Made by a program: the position numbers and the translations under genes. The notes beneath the pieces are model-generated. The model saw nothing but the letters and a program-made list of their open reading frames with translations, searched no databases and was not told the origin of the DNA. From contig CAJNDL010000028.1 in NCBI GenBank assembly GCA_905221505.1, forward strand, positions 1 through 27,472: 27,472 nt of DNA, read 5' to 3'. This document shows positions 8,980 through 18,329 of this stretch, one piece after another. Numbering within the stretch: the stretch's first letter is position 1; each line of letters begins with the position of its first letter. Source of the DNA: a bacterium. Its GTDB lineage: Bacteria; Bacillota; Bacilli; Lactobacillales; Streptococcaceae.

Positions 8980-11376
8980 TTATAAAAATTGCTGTGGCTC
9001 ATGGTCAATGCTAAGACGGAGCTCACTATTTTCCCGTTCTTGAGTCAAGGCCAGTACTCGATTGAGGGTCGGACCAAGCTCATCCTCTAAACGGTATTTA
9101 ATTAAAATCTGGTAATGATAAAGGTTGTGGGTACGAGCAATGGGTTTGGGCGTTGGCCCAAGAATGTTACTGGTCTCTGATAAGCCTGACCGCAAAATGT
9201 TCATGACTTCATAGGCACGTTTGACCACCTCTTCTTCTTTCTTGTGAGAAAGGGTAATGCCAATCGTGAAATAGTAAGGTGGATAGCCGAGTTGTCGTCT
9301 AATTCCCATTTCATAGGCGTAAAAACCTTCGTAGTCCTGATCCTTGGCAAATCGAATAGCATAATGCTGCGGATTGTAAGACTGGATCAAAACCTGACCA
9401 GCTTTTTCAGCACGACCTGCACGGCCTGCCACCTGAGTCAAGAGCTGGAAGGTTCTCTCAGAAGAACGGAAATCAGGCAGATTCAAGGCCGTATCCGCAT
9501 TGAGAACTCCAACTAAGGTTACATTAGGAAAATCCAATCCTTTGGCAATCATCTGAGTACCTAGTAAAATATCCGCTTCCCCTCGACCAAACTGGTCAAG
9601 CAGAGCTTGGTGACTACCTTTCTTGCGCGTCGTATCCACATCCATACGCAGAATGCTGGCCTGAGGAAAGAGTTCTGCTAGCTCATCATAAGCCTTTTGT
9701 GTCCCTGTTCCATAGTAACGAATACTGCGGCTCTTACAGTTAGGACAGGCCTGAGGAATGCCCTTAGAAAAACCACAATAATGGCAGTTCATGGTCTTGG
9801 TATCCATATGCAAGGTCAGGGAAATATCACAGTTGGGACAAGTATCCACCGTTCCACACTCCCGACACATGACAAAGCTAGAATAACCACGGCGATTGAG
9901 CATAAGAACCACATGCTCTTTTTTAGCCAGACGGTCTTGAATGGCTTCTAGCAAAGGGGGCGTAAAGTTTGACGTCTCGTTTTGTCCGATATAGTCCCGA
10001 AAATCAATCACTTGAACCTCAGGAATAGTAGCTAAAGGATTGGCGCGTTGGGTCAGACGTAAGTGTTGATAAACACCTTTTCCAGCCCGCGCACGGCTTT
10101 CCAAACTAGGTGTCGCTGAACCAAGGACCAAGGCCGCTTGATTATATTGGGCCCGTAAAATAGCCACCTCTCTGGCATGGTAACGGGGATTGCTGTCTTG
10201 CTTATAAGTCGCTTCATGCTCCTCATCAATAATCATGACACCTAGATTTTTCAACGGAGCAAAGATGGCCGATCTGGCACCAACCACAACTTGAGCATCG
10301 CCTCGTTCCACTTTGCGCCATTCGTCGTACTTTTCACCATTAGACAAGCCTGAGTGAAGGATGGCCACTTTCTCACCAAAGCGAGCGATAAATCGCTCCG
10401 TCATCTGAGGAGTCAAGGAAATCTCAGGCACTAACAAAATGGCTGTTTTCCCCTTATCCAAAGCTCCTTGGATAATCTGCAAGTAAACCTCGGTCTTCCC
10501 ACTTCCTGTAATCCCTTGAAGGAGGAAGGGAGGCTGATGACTGCCAATCGCACTGACAACCGCATCACGCGCCTGTCTTTGCTCTGGATTCAACTCCAAA
10601 GGCTGACTTGTCTCAATGCCTTCAAAATAAGCAGCTGAACGTTGCACTTCCTTTTGAACTATGGTCACAGCACCTTGTTCCACAAAGAAGTTGACTTGCT
10701 CCCGCGAGTAAGATTCTAACAAACTAGCCAAGGAATCACTCTCCGGATGAGACAGCAGATAGTCTCTCAATTCCAACTTTTTCTTGGAGCGCGCAGAAAT
10801 CTCGACACCTTCTAACTGAACAAGGTCAACCTCATACCAAGACTGGGTCTTGACCTTCTTTTGATCAATCGCCTGATATTCTAGACCAAGCAGACCTTTT
10901 CTAGTCAAACGCATCATTTCAGCTTGCTTACCTAAATCCAGAGAAGAAAAAGCAAGCGAATCTTCTGAACCAAACAGACGCTCTCGGTCTTCCTGACTCA
11001 GACCTTCCAGAGGATAGAGAATCTTGTCATAGCTAGAATTTAGAAATCCCGGTAGCATGGCCTTGAGGATAGAGATTTTGTAAGAAAAGACGGACTTGCG
11101 TAACTCCTCAGCCAACCAGAGTTGTTCTTTGGTGAGAACAGGAGAAAAATCCAGTACCTCGGCAATATCTTTTAAATCTTGCTCCATCTCTTCTTCATCT
11201 GATTGGGACTCCAAACCAAGAACAATTCCTTGAATCAGGCGATTTCCCTTACCAAAAGGCACATGAACCCGCATCCCAACTTCCAGCATTCCCTCAAATT
11301 CCTCCGGAATCCTATAACTATAGGGTTGGTCTGTCTGCATCAAGGGCACATCTACGATAATCTTGGCTATAGCCAT
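8980..11376 (-). CDS. priA: Primosomal replication restart helicase PriA
   Basis: This 798-residue 3'-5' DNA helicase rebuilds the replisome at stalled or broken forks. An N-terminal DNA-binding region (about 1-105) and a linker precede the helicase core: Walker A GITGSGKT (288-295), DEEH (384-387) and GSATPSLESRA. Eight zinc-binding cysteines sit between the two helicase lobes (C504, C507, C513, C516, C531, C534, C544, C547), then the second lobe with LLGTQMIAKGLDFPNVTLVG and QVAGRAGRAEK. A strong AAGGAGGAGG site precedes the start. A terminator-like hairpin separates the gene from rpoZ, so it may be expressed at a lower level than gmk-rpoZ. Confidence 0.97.
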   Translation of the reverse strand: MAIAKIIVDVPLMQTDQPYSYRIPEEFEGMLEVGMRVHVPFGKGNRLIQGIVLGLESQSDEEEMEQDLKDIAEVLDFSPVLTKEQLWLAEELRKSVFSYKISILKAMLPGFLNSSYDKILYPLEGLSQEDRERLFGSEDSLAFSSLDLGKQAEMMRLTRKGLLGLEYQAIDQKKVKTQSWYEVDLVQLEGVEISARSKKKLELRDYLLSHPESDSLASLLESYSREQVNFFVEQGAVTIVQKEVQRSAAYFEGIETSQPLELNPEQRQARDAVVSAIGSHQPPFLLQGITGSGKTEVYLQIIQGALDKGKTAILLVPEISLTPQMTERFIARFGEKVAILHSGLSNGEKYDEWRKVERGDAQVVVGARSAIFAPLKNLGVMIIDEEHEATYKQDSNPRYHAREVAILRAQYNQAALVLGSATPSLESRARAGKGVYQHLRLTQRANPLATIPEVQVIDFRDYIGQNETSNFTPPLLEAIQDRLAKKEHVVLMLNRRGYSSFVMCRECGTVDTCPNCDISLTLHMDTKTMNCHYCGFSKGIPQACPNCKSRSIRYYGTGTQKAYDELAELFPQASILRMDVDTTRKKGSHQALLDQFGRGEADILLGTQMIAKGLDFPNVTLVGVLNADTALNLPDFRSSERTFQLLTQVAGRAGRAEKAGQVLIQSYNPQHYAIRFAKDQDYEGFYAYEMGIRRQLGYPPYYFTIGITLSHKKEEEVVKRAYEVMNILRSGLSETSNILGPTPKPIARTHNLYHYQILIKYRLEDELGPTLNRVLALTQERENSELRLSIDHEPQQFL

Positions 11377-11414
11377 CTTCTCACCTCCTCCTTGTCAGTA
11401 CATTCTTGCAATAG

Positions 11415-11444
11415 AAAAAATAAGATTGAGTCCCCCCAACCTTA
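11415..11444 (-). terminator. Intrinsic terminator or attenuator between rpoZ and priA
   Basis: On the minus strand the arms taaggttggg and ctcaatctta pair over 10 positions (two G-U pairs) with a GGGA loop, followed by six T. The hairpin includes the rpoZ stop codon. The gap to priA is only 65 bases and has no obvious promoter, so leaky termination would set the level of priA through stkP. Confidence 0.75.
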
Positions 11445-11756
11445 AATTTTTTCACCATCTTCTTTTTCTTTAGCGATTTGCTCTTTGATTTTCTTTTCTT
11501 CTTCTTCTTTGCGGCGTTTTTCTTCTTCGATACGGCGACGCACTGCTTCACGTTTTCCTTCTGGATCTGGGTGAATTGTAACGTTTCCTGATTCGATTTC
11601 TTCTAAAGCGCGAAGAGTTGATTTTTCAGACTTGAAACCTTGAGTTGCTGGCGCACCTGCTTCCAATTCGTGGGCACGTTTTGCTTCCAAGATTACTAGT
11701 GAATATTTTGAAGGAACCTTGTCGAGCAAGGTATCAATAGAGGGTTTTAACATCAT
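11442..11756 (-). CDS. rpoZ: DNA-directed RNA polymerase omega subunit
   Basis: This small subunit (104 residues) binds the beta' chain and helps RNA polymerase assemble. The N-terminal [19 protein letters not shown] and [10 protein letters not shown] stretches are the omega signature. The C-terminal third is a highly charged Glu/Lys/Arg helix (about 70-100), common in streptococcal omega. Two consecutive Met codons exist, at 11756 and 11753; either may be used. It lies 24 bases after gmk, a conserved pairing in Firmicutes. A hairpin with a T tract overlaps its stop codon. Confidence 0.95.
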
Positions 11757-11780
11757 TTGCTTGTACCTATTTTCTAAATT

Positions 11781-12422
<642 letters not shown>

Positions 12423-12456
12423 TCAGTCTGTAAAAATAAAATAAGATTTCCCTTCA

Positions 12457-12482
12457 GATAGTAGCAATTTGCGCAAACTATC
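12457..12482 (-). other. Hairpin in the gmk 5' leader
   Basis: The arms gatagt and actatc flank a palindromic tttgcgcaaa core, within the predicted untranslated leader of gmk (about 90 bases). It might be an RNA stem or a binding site for a dimeric regulator. No known riboswitch is recognised. Confidence 0.4.
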
Positions 12483-12502
12483 CTTCTACAGTCTTTCTAT
12501 CT

Positions 12503-12531
12503 AGTGTAACAAAAAAGCAGTAATTTTTCAA
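12503..12531 (-). promoter_or_regulatory. Promoter of the gmk-stkP operon
   Basis: On the minus strand -35 TTGAAA (12526-12531) and -10 TACACT (12503-12508) are separated by exactly 17 bases. An inverted repeat (agcagt/actgct, 12515-12535) with an A/T run overlaps the -35 region and spacer, and could act as a terminator for antisense transcription or as an operator. Confidence 0.7.
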
Positions 12532-12583
12532 CTGCTCTTTCTTATTTATTTAGATTTATACAAGGTATCCCCTTAAAATATAC

Positions 12584-12612
12584 TTGCCTTTTTATTCTAT
12601 TTAAGAGATAAT
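12584..12612 (+). promoter_or_regulatory. Promoter of the frameshifted Jag_N-type gene
   Basis: TTGCCT (12584-12589) and GATAAT (12607-12612) are spaced by 17 bases. The -10 matches consensus at five of six positions. An AAGGAG ribosome site and the ATG follow 18-30 bases downstream. Confidence 0.55.
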
Positions 12613-12641
12613 AAAACTACTAATATAAAAAGGAGAAGTTT

Positions 12642-13468
12642 ATGGGAAATTATAAAGGAAAAAATGTTGATGAAGCGATTGAAAATGGCTTATCTGAACT
12701 CAATCTCAAAAAAGTGAAGTCAAAATCAATATTATTGATCATGGAAATGCTGGAATTTTTGGTTTTTTTGAAAAAGAAGCTGAGGTTGAAATCACACCAT
12801 TAAGCCCTCTGGAATTGAAGGTAAAAAAATTAATTCCATATTTAATCGGTGCTGTTGCAATATTTATGATTCTTATATCAGTTATAATTGGAGTGTACTC
12901 AGATAAGTCAACTACTGTTTCTCCCCCTTCATCTACAGAAACTAGTAGCGTTATTGAAAAATCTGTCGAGAAAACTAGTGAATCATCCTCTACATCATCA
13001 AGTTCGACGCCTGATTCCTCTAGTTCAACTAACACCACATCAAGCTCGACCGAAACCTCGTCAACAAGTCCAACCCAATCAGCTGTCATCACGACTGAAA
13101 ACAATGAGGAATTTAAAGCACTATTGCAGACTGATGACTCAAGCACCATAACAAATTTTATTCAAAAATATAAAGGTCAAATCATCGAATTTGATGGACA
13201 CATAGCAGATATTTCACACTATAAAAATTACAAAACAAAATTCGATATGCTTATTTATGGCGGTAATTACTTAGGAGCAGAACAAGCACCTTCGGGACCA
13301 AACTTTAAATTTGTAAATATAACAACAGTTTCTAACGCCGCTTTCAACTCTTTTAATGGCGAAAATATTTCTAAAGGACAAAATGTACATATAAAAGCAC
13401 AAATTGGAAACTATAACTCCACTCAAGACTTAGTCTATCTATCTCCAATTGAGGTTTCACCTCGATAA
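12642..13468 (+). pseudogene. Jag_N-domain membrane protein with DUF4839-like C-terminus, interrupted by a -1 frameshift
   Basis: The gene starts at an ATG with AGGAG eight bases before it. The first frame encodes a Jag_N-like start (YKGKNVDEAIENGLSEL) but after residue 24 leaves the family pattern and stops at 12803. The other frame encodes the expected rest: VKINIIDHGNAGIFGFF, then a membrane helix near LIPYLIGAVAIFMILISVI, a long Ser/Thr linker, and a C-terminal domain with IIEFDGHIADISHYKNYKT and GPNFKFVNI, resembling DUF4839 (probably OB-like). One extra A in the run at 12708-12713 (six A to seven) would give KKSEVKINIID and a single frame of about 275 residues. The 217-codon downstream frame (from TTG at 12815) might still be read. 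Jag_N suggests RNA or membrane-protein-biogenesis links, but the function is unknown. It is the only plus-strand gene in the left 24 kb. Confidence 0.8.
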
Positions 13469-13500
13469 TATAACGAATTATTTCAATTAATTTATTCAAA

Positions 13501-13540
13501 AAAACTGAAGTCAGCTTCTCTTCTGACCTCAGTTTTTTTA
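13501..13540. terminator. Bidirectional intrinsic terminator between the Jag_N-type gene and rny
   Basis: The arms aaaactgaagtcag (13501-13514) and ctgacctcagtttt (13523-13536) pair with one mismatch. A runs on the left and T on the right let it serve both the plus-strand gene and the converging rny. Confidence 0.87.
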
Positions 13541-15154
13541 TTATTTAGCATAATCTACTGCACGAAGCTCGCGAATCACGGTTACCTTGATATTTCCTGG
13601 GTAATCGAGATTATTTTCAATTTTCTCACGAACTTTGTGAGCCAAGATTGTGACTTTGTCGTCCTTGATTTGTCCTGGATTGACCATGATGCGGATTTCA
13701 CGTCCTGCTTGAAGGGCAAAGCTAGTTTGCACTCCTTCAAAGCCGTTAGCAATTTCTTCCAAATCATGAAGACGTTTGATGTAGCTTTCAAGAGACTCAC
13801 TACGAGCACCCGGACGTGCCGCGCTCAAGGCATCTGCTGCAGCGACAATCACTGCAATGACGCTTTCGGCTTCGACATCGCCGTGGTGGCTAGCAATTGT
13901 ATTCACCACAACTGGATGTTCCTTGTACTTACGGGCCAATTCCATACCGATTTCAACGTGGCTACCTTCAACCTCACGGTCAATGGCTTTTCCGATATCG
14001 TGAAGGAACCCTGCACGACGGGCCAGAGCCGCATTTTCACCAAGTTCGCTGGCCATAATACCAGCCAATTTAGCAACCTCAATCGAATGACGCAAGACAT
14101 TTTGTCCATAAGAAGTACGGAACTGTAAACGTCCCATAATCTTCATCAAGTCAGGATGAAGGTTTGGCGCACCGATTTCATAGGCAGCAGCCTCACCATA
14201 TTCACGGATCTTATTGTCAATCTCTTGACGGTTTTTCTCAACCAACTCCTCGATACGAGCTGGGTGGATACGACCATCTTTGAGCAACATTTCCATAGTC
14301 ATACGGGCAATCTCACGACGAATCGGATCAAATCCTGACAAGGTCACCACTTCTGGTGTATCATCGATAATCACATCGACCCCTGTCAAACTTTCAAAGG
14401 TACGAATGTTACGACCTTCACGACCAATAATGCGTCCCTTCATGGTATCATCCGGTAGATGAACTGTTGAGTTTGTTGACTCCGCTACATACTCACCAGC
14501 AATACGTTGCATAGCTTGAACCAGGATGTCCTTGGCCATTTTATCAGAACGTTCCTTGACCTCCTGCTCAGCTTCGCGAATACGGCTGGCAATCTCCTTG
14601 GTCAAGTTTTCCTCTGTCTGTGCCAAGATAATATCTCGTGCTTCTGCCTGAGACAGAGCACCAATACGCTCTAGTTCTGCTTCTTTTTGTCTTTCGACTT
14701 CCTCTAATTGCTCTTCACGCGCATCAAGGTTTTTCGCTCTATCAGAAATACTTTGTTCTTTTTGTTCAAGTGTTTGTTCTTTACTCGTCAAATTGTCGTC
14801 CTTACGGTCAAGGCTAGTAGCTCTCTCTGTCAAACGACTTTCGATTTGTTTGAGTTCTTGACGTTCTGATTTGAATTCAGCGTCCACTTCTTCACGGTAT
14901 TTTCTGGCTTCTTCTTTGGCCTCCAATAGTGCTTCTTTTTTAAGAGACTTGCTTTCACGTTTGGCTTCATTAACAAGTAAATCCGCTTCACGTTCAGCTT
15001 GTCCACGTAAATTAGTTGCTTCTTGTTCAGCATTTAAAAGCATCAACTCTGCAGCTTCCTGAGATGATTTCATCTTAGCTGAGATGCTGACATATCCAAT
15101 GACTAAACCAATGATGACGGCAAAAACAGCAATCGCAAGCGACATGATTTCCAT
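13541..15154 (-). CDS. rny: Ribonuclease Y
   Basis: The 537-residue membrane-anchored endoribonuclease starts mRNA decay. An N-terminal membrane helix (about 4-22) is followed by a long charged coiled coil (about 28-210), a KH RNA-binding domain (about 227-290, loop GREG at 244-247) and an HD metal-dependent nuclease domain (HD at H385-D386, later ASHHGD). Length and layout equal the family. One oddity: the motif after HDIGKA reads [10 protein letters not shown], where Bacillus and pneumococcal RNase Y, as I recall them, have AIDHE; position 393 is Arg (codon CGT) instead of His. GAGG lies nine bases before the ATG, and a good promoter lies upstream. A terminator follows. Confidence 0.97.
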   Translation of the reverse strand: MEIMSLAIAVFAVIIGLVIGYVSISAKMKSSQEAAELMLLNAEQEATNLRGQAEREADLLVNEAKRESKSLKKEALLEAKEEARKYREEVDAEFKSERQELKQIESRLTERATSLDRKDDNLTSKEQTLEQKEQSISDRAKNLDAREEQLEEVERQKEAELERIGALSQAEARDIILAQTEENLTKEIASRIREAEQEVKERSDKMAKDILVQAMQRIAGEYVAESTNSTVHLPDDTMKGRIIGREGRNIRTFESLTGVDVIIDDTPEVVTLSGFDPIRREIARMTMEMLLKDGRIHPARIEELVEKNRQEIDNKIREYGEAAAYEIGAPNLHPDLMKIMGRLQFRTSYGQNVLRHSIEVAKLAGIMASELGENAALARRAGFLHDIGKAIDREVEGSHVEIGMELARKYKEHPVVVNTIASHHGDVEAESVIAVIVAAADALSAARPGARSESLESYIKRLHDLEEIANGFEGVQTSFALQAGREIRIMVNPGQIKDDKVTILAHKVREKIENNLDYPGNIKVTVIRELRAVDYAK

Positions 15155-15202
15155 GTTTTTACCTCATTTTATTGTTATTCCGAATGACATACATTCCTTT
15201 AC

Positions 15203-15231
15203 ATTCTACCATAAAAAAGTGATTTTCACAA
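15203..15231 (-). promoter_or_regulatory. Promoter of rny
   Basis: Minus strand: -35 TTGTGA (15226-15231), 17-base spacer, -10 TAGAAT (15203-15208) preceded by TGG (extended -10). The start codon lies about 48 bases downstream. The rest of the space up to 15332 is AT-rich without a gene. Confidence 0.72.
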
Positions 15232-15332
15232 ACCTAAAATAGAATATGTTTTGGGGAATTTGGAATTTAATTCGCTATAATTTATTGGTAGAATCTCTAT
15301 TTCTTAGAAATCGTAGTTTAGTAAAGATTTGA

Positions 15333-15358
15333 GAAAAAGCCTACTTCGCAGTAGACTT
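15333..15358 (-). terminator. Intrinsic terminator after tmcAL
   Basis: The arms agcctact (15338-15345) and agtagact (15350-15357) pair with one wobble around a 4-base loop. The minus strand continues with five T and then TCTC. The stem overlaps the tmcAL stop codon. It ends the long minus-strand run that starts at corA. Confidence 0.82.
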
Positions 15359-16454
15359 AGTTTATTTCTATTCTAATCGGTACTCTGCCGAAATTCTGCT
15401 CTGCGATGATTGGATTTCCTAGTTGGTAAATCCGGTCTGCCTTTTGCGTCATGCTATCCCAAGGCTCTTTACCTATGTGGCTGACTAAATGTACCTGCCC
15501 TTTCAGAGATTTGAGATGTTGTCTGCCTTTTGCGGTAAATCCAAGGATATGAATGCCTTCTGGCAAGTCACTTTCTCTGGCCTGCACCAGAATATAGGTC
15601 AAGAGGCGTCTGACACGCGCCTTGGTGTAACGTTTGGTGGCAACCATCTCAACCAATTCGTCAACAGACTGGGCTGTTTTGATGGCACCCTTGATGCGCA
15701 CCGCCATTTCTTGATTGACCTGATAGATGGTGGTTAGGTCTAGATTTGACAATATTTGATAGCGGAGCAGAGGAAAATAATTTTCCCAACTCACCTTACT
15801 CGCCTGCTCAAAGGTGGAAACAGAAGGCATAAAGCGTTCCAAGAAATCTTTGTCCTTCTGGTGCTGACGGAGGGCTGTAGCCGAGGCAAAGTCCACATTC
15901 TTGTCCACAGAATGGTAACCTGCCCCCTGACGCTGAATCGGATGCAGTTTGATGTTGCGTCCTGCAACCGCCTTGGCATAGGCCAGAGCAAGAACATGAT
16001 TTGGCGTATTGCCAGAAAAATCAAGACCTGCAAATTCCTTCCACATGGCTTGGGTTTTCTGGGGATAGGAGAGAAAATCTGGCAGATTTTCCACAAATTT
16101 CTCCATCTCAGCACCCTGCTCTGTGTATAAGTCAGCGATTTTCTGGTAATCCAGAACTTCCTCCGTCCCAAAGGCTAGAGTATCAATCCCCAACCGAGCC
16201 AAGATATCCACAGCTCCTTGGCCAAAAAAATCCGCAGCCTGAACACTGACTAAAAAGGGCAATTCCACTACCAGATCCGCTCCATTTTCCAGCGCCATCT
16301 GAGCCCGAGTCCACTTGTCCACGATAGCAGGCTCTCCACGTTGCATGAAATTTCCAGACATGGCTACGATTTTCAATCCCTCAGCCTGCTCCAGCAGGTA
16401 TTTGTGCCCATTATGAAAAGGATTAAACTCCGCTATAATACCCGTGATGGTCAT
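15357..16454 (-). CDS. tmcAL: tRNA(Met) cytidine acetate ligase (TmcAL)
   Basis: This 365-residue enzyme makes N4-acetylcytidine at the wobble base of elongator tRNA(Met), using acetate and ATP; older records call it a YlbM nucleotidyltransferase. The HxGH nucleotidyl-transfer motif is at residues 14-17 ([11 protein letters not shown]), followed by [17 protein letters not shown], the family signature. An AGGAG site lies eight bases before the ATG. It is the last gene of the run and sits 23 bases downstream of the NACHT gene; in related streptococci, as I recall, a methyltransferase gene is its direct upstream neighbour. Confidence 0.94.
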   Translation of the reverse strand: MTITGIIAEFNPFHNGHKYLLEQAEGLKIVAMSGNFMQRGEPAIVDKWTRAQMALENGADLVVELPFLVSVQAADFFGQGAVDILARLGIDTLAFGTEEVLDYQKIADLYTEQGAEMEKFVENLPDFLSYPQKTQAMWKEFAGLDFSGNTPNHVLALAYAKAVAGRNIKLHPIQRQGAGYHSVDKNVDFASATALRQHQKDKDFLERFMPSVSTFEQASKVSWENYFPLLRYQILSNLDLTTIYQVNQEMAVRIKGAIKTAQSVDELVEMVATKRYTKARVRRLLTYILVQARESDLPEGIHILGFTAKGRQHLKSLKGQVHLVSHIGKEPWDSMTQKADRIYQLGNPIIAEQNFGRVPIRIEIN

Positions 16455-16477
16455 AGTAATCTCCTACTTCTTTAGTA

Positions 16478-18289
16478 TCAAATTGAGTCAATTATATTCT
16501 GTAGGCTCCGTTTTTGAGTAGTTGTTTCCTCAATGAATTTAATTGACCATTCTTTTAAGTAATTGTGTCTACTAAAATACCAGCCATTTATCCACTTATT
16601 TATTAAAGTTTTTTCATCATCGCTCAACATGTTATAATATTTTCTTTCATTTATCTTCCAATTTGAAACTATATCAGCCTCTAATTTTTCTATATTTTCA
16701 TAATCACTTATTGATAATATATCAATACCTAGATTAGCAAATATTAAAAATTGCAAGCTAAAATAAAAGTGAACTTCCTTTGTTAGTAAAAAGTGCAATT
16801 CTAATTTGTTTTCTCTACTATCTTTTCTACAGATAAAGTAATTGAAACACGTAACAATTTTCTCTGTGATATCCTCCATTCTGCTATACTTTTCATCCAT
16901 TCTTTCTATGATTGGAATACATAAATTTTTGTAAGTCCTTTCTTTCTGTATTTTAAAAAGTGCATTCATAAAAGTTTTATGTGCTACAATATTATTCCTG
17001 TCTGCTTCAGACCACTTAATTAGTATCTGTTTTTGGAGTTTATCATCTAGCTGATTAACACCTACTGCAGCAAAGTATTCCTGGAATGAACGGTGAGAGA
17101 ATTTTAAACTAACGCCTTCTTGAAGCATCATGCAAGCACTATGAGTCGCATCATAAACTATATCATTCGTCTTTAATTCAAGGTTATTTTTAAAACAATA
17201 TTTAGTAATTATTTCATCAAGTGTAGTTCTATCGAAATCTACTTTTCCTTCAAAGAATGTTTTTAAACCAATGTAGGCTAATATATTTCGAAATTCTTCA
17301 GGAGTTAATTTTGCTTTTAGTTCTCTTTTGTATCCTGATTTAGATGCATCATGTCTTTGGTACAATGTATAAAAGGCCTGATTATAAAAATCAGTTAAAT
17401 TATTTGGAATAGAAGCACCAGCTTCGTAAGTCATTAACATAATTGTTAATAGGAGTGGGATAGAAGCAAAAGATTCATGAGTATCATATAAATGATCCTT
17501 TAATTCTCTGTAGAAACGCCTTTTTACTTTCTCATCATAATTCAACTTATCAATTAAGGCTAACGCTTGCTCTCTATTTAGTTTTTTTATCTCATACTCA
17601 GCAAACTGATTCCAACCAATAAATTCCTCAGACGGTCTTGACGACAAAACATATCTATTGCTATTGTATAACGTTACAAATTCTTTAATTTCTTTGTCCA
17701 ACCAAGAACGTTTTGAAGGATTAACCTCATCTAAACCATCAAAAATTATTGTATATCTTCCAGCCTCTAATGTCGCTTTAAAATATTTCTTTTCTAAATT
17801 TAAATGATGATTTTGAACCTCTTGGTAAATAAAATCAACTAATTCATTTTCTGAGAAATCAGATTCATTAAGTGATTTTAATTCAATAAAAATTGGAATT
17901 GATGTAGCTTGTTGTACTTGATTGATAAAAATATGCTTTACAAGCATTGATTTACCAATCCCACCCGTTCCTGTCAAAATAACGTTAGATGTTTTTTCAA
18001 AAATCAATTCTGTGTTAGAGGTTTCTATTAAATCTGAATTATTATCATCTAAATAAACATGCTCATAGAAATCATATAAAAATTTCCCTTCATTTTTATA
18101 CAACAATGTTTTTACAGTGGAATATTTTTTATAAGTAAATTGTAAATATTCTTGATAAACAACACCTAACTCTTCTTCTGTTTTAAACTGTAAGTCGTTA
18201 TAAATTTGCTTTAACTTTTGATAAATTTTGGGTATATTGGTAATTACTTCTTTTTCAAGAATATCACCAAATGGTACTGGTATATTCAT
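16478..18289 (-). CDS. NACHT-domain STAND NTPase, probable NLR-like phage-defence protein
   Basis: This is a 603-residue soluble protein. A short N-terminal part (1-100) ends with KTLLYKNEGKFLYDFYEHVY, the element usually found just before NACHT domains. The NTPase core has Walker A LTGTGGIGKSML (105-116, K113, S114), Walker B IIFDGLDEV (181-189, with the D-G-x-D-E arrangement typical of NACHT), sensor YVLSSRP (213-219), SIPLLLTIM (276-284) and the winged-helix signature FSHRSFQEYFAA (397-408). The last 190 residues are likely helical, with no recognised repeats; they may be the sensing part. No nuclease, TIR or membrane effector is visible. Bacterial NACHT proteins of this size are known single-gene anti-phage systems; defence here is inferred. 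The gene is AT-rich with codon use unlike its neighbours, has its own AGGAGG site, and sits between a methyltransferase gene and tmcAL, which points to lateral gain. Confidence 0.9.
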   Translation of the reverse strand: MNIPVPFGDILEKEVITNIPKIYQKLKQIYNDLQFKTEEELGVVYQEYLQFTYKKYSTVKTLLYKNEGKFLYDFYEHVYLDDNNSDLIETSNTELIFEKTSNVILTGTGGIGKSMLVKHIFINQVQQATSIPIFIELKSLNESDFSENELVDFIYQEVQNHHLNLEKKYFKATLEAGRYTIIFDGLDEVNPSKRSWLDKEIKEFVTLYNSNRYVLSSRPSEEFIGWNQFAEYEIKKLNREQALALIDKLNYDEKVKRRFYRELKDHLYDTHESFASIPLLLTIMLMTYEAGASIPNNLTDFYNQAFYTLYQRHDASKSGYKRELKAKLTPEEFRNILAYIGLKTFFEGKVDFDRTTLDEIITKYCFKNNLELKTNDIVYDATHSACMMLQEGVSLKFSHRSFQEYFAAVGVNQLDDKLQKQILIKWSEADRNNIVAHKTFMNALFKIQKERTYKNLCIPIIERMDEKYSRMEDITEKIVTCFNYFICRKDSRENKLELHFLLTKEVHFYFSLQFLIFANLGIDILSISDYENIEKLEADIVSNWKINERKYYNMLSDDEKTLINKWINGWYFSRHNYLKEWSIKFIEETTTQKRSLQNIIDSI

Positions 18290-18329
18290 TTTCCCTTACC
18301 TCCTAAGCATAAGATTAACAATATTTGAT

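Noticed and set aside
12708..12714. Programmed -1 ribosomal frameshift at aaaaaag
   Set aside because: The run is not in the X-XXY-YYZ register needed for a tandem slip, and no stimulating stem or pseudoknot was recognised, so a plain indel or slippage at the A run is more likely.
12739..13149. Minus-strand open frame of 136 codons opposite the Jag_N-type gene
   Set aside because: It is antisense to the Ser/Thr-rich linker; the Val/Glu/Asp-rich product is the mirror of Ser/Thr codons and has no domain.
13637..14128. Plus-strand open frame of 163 codons inside rny
   Set aside because: Mirror of the RNase Y coding frame; no promoter or ribosome site.
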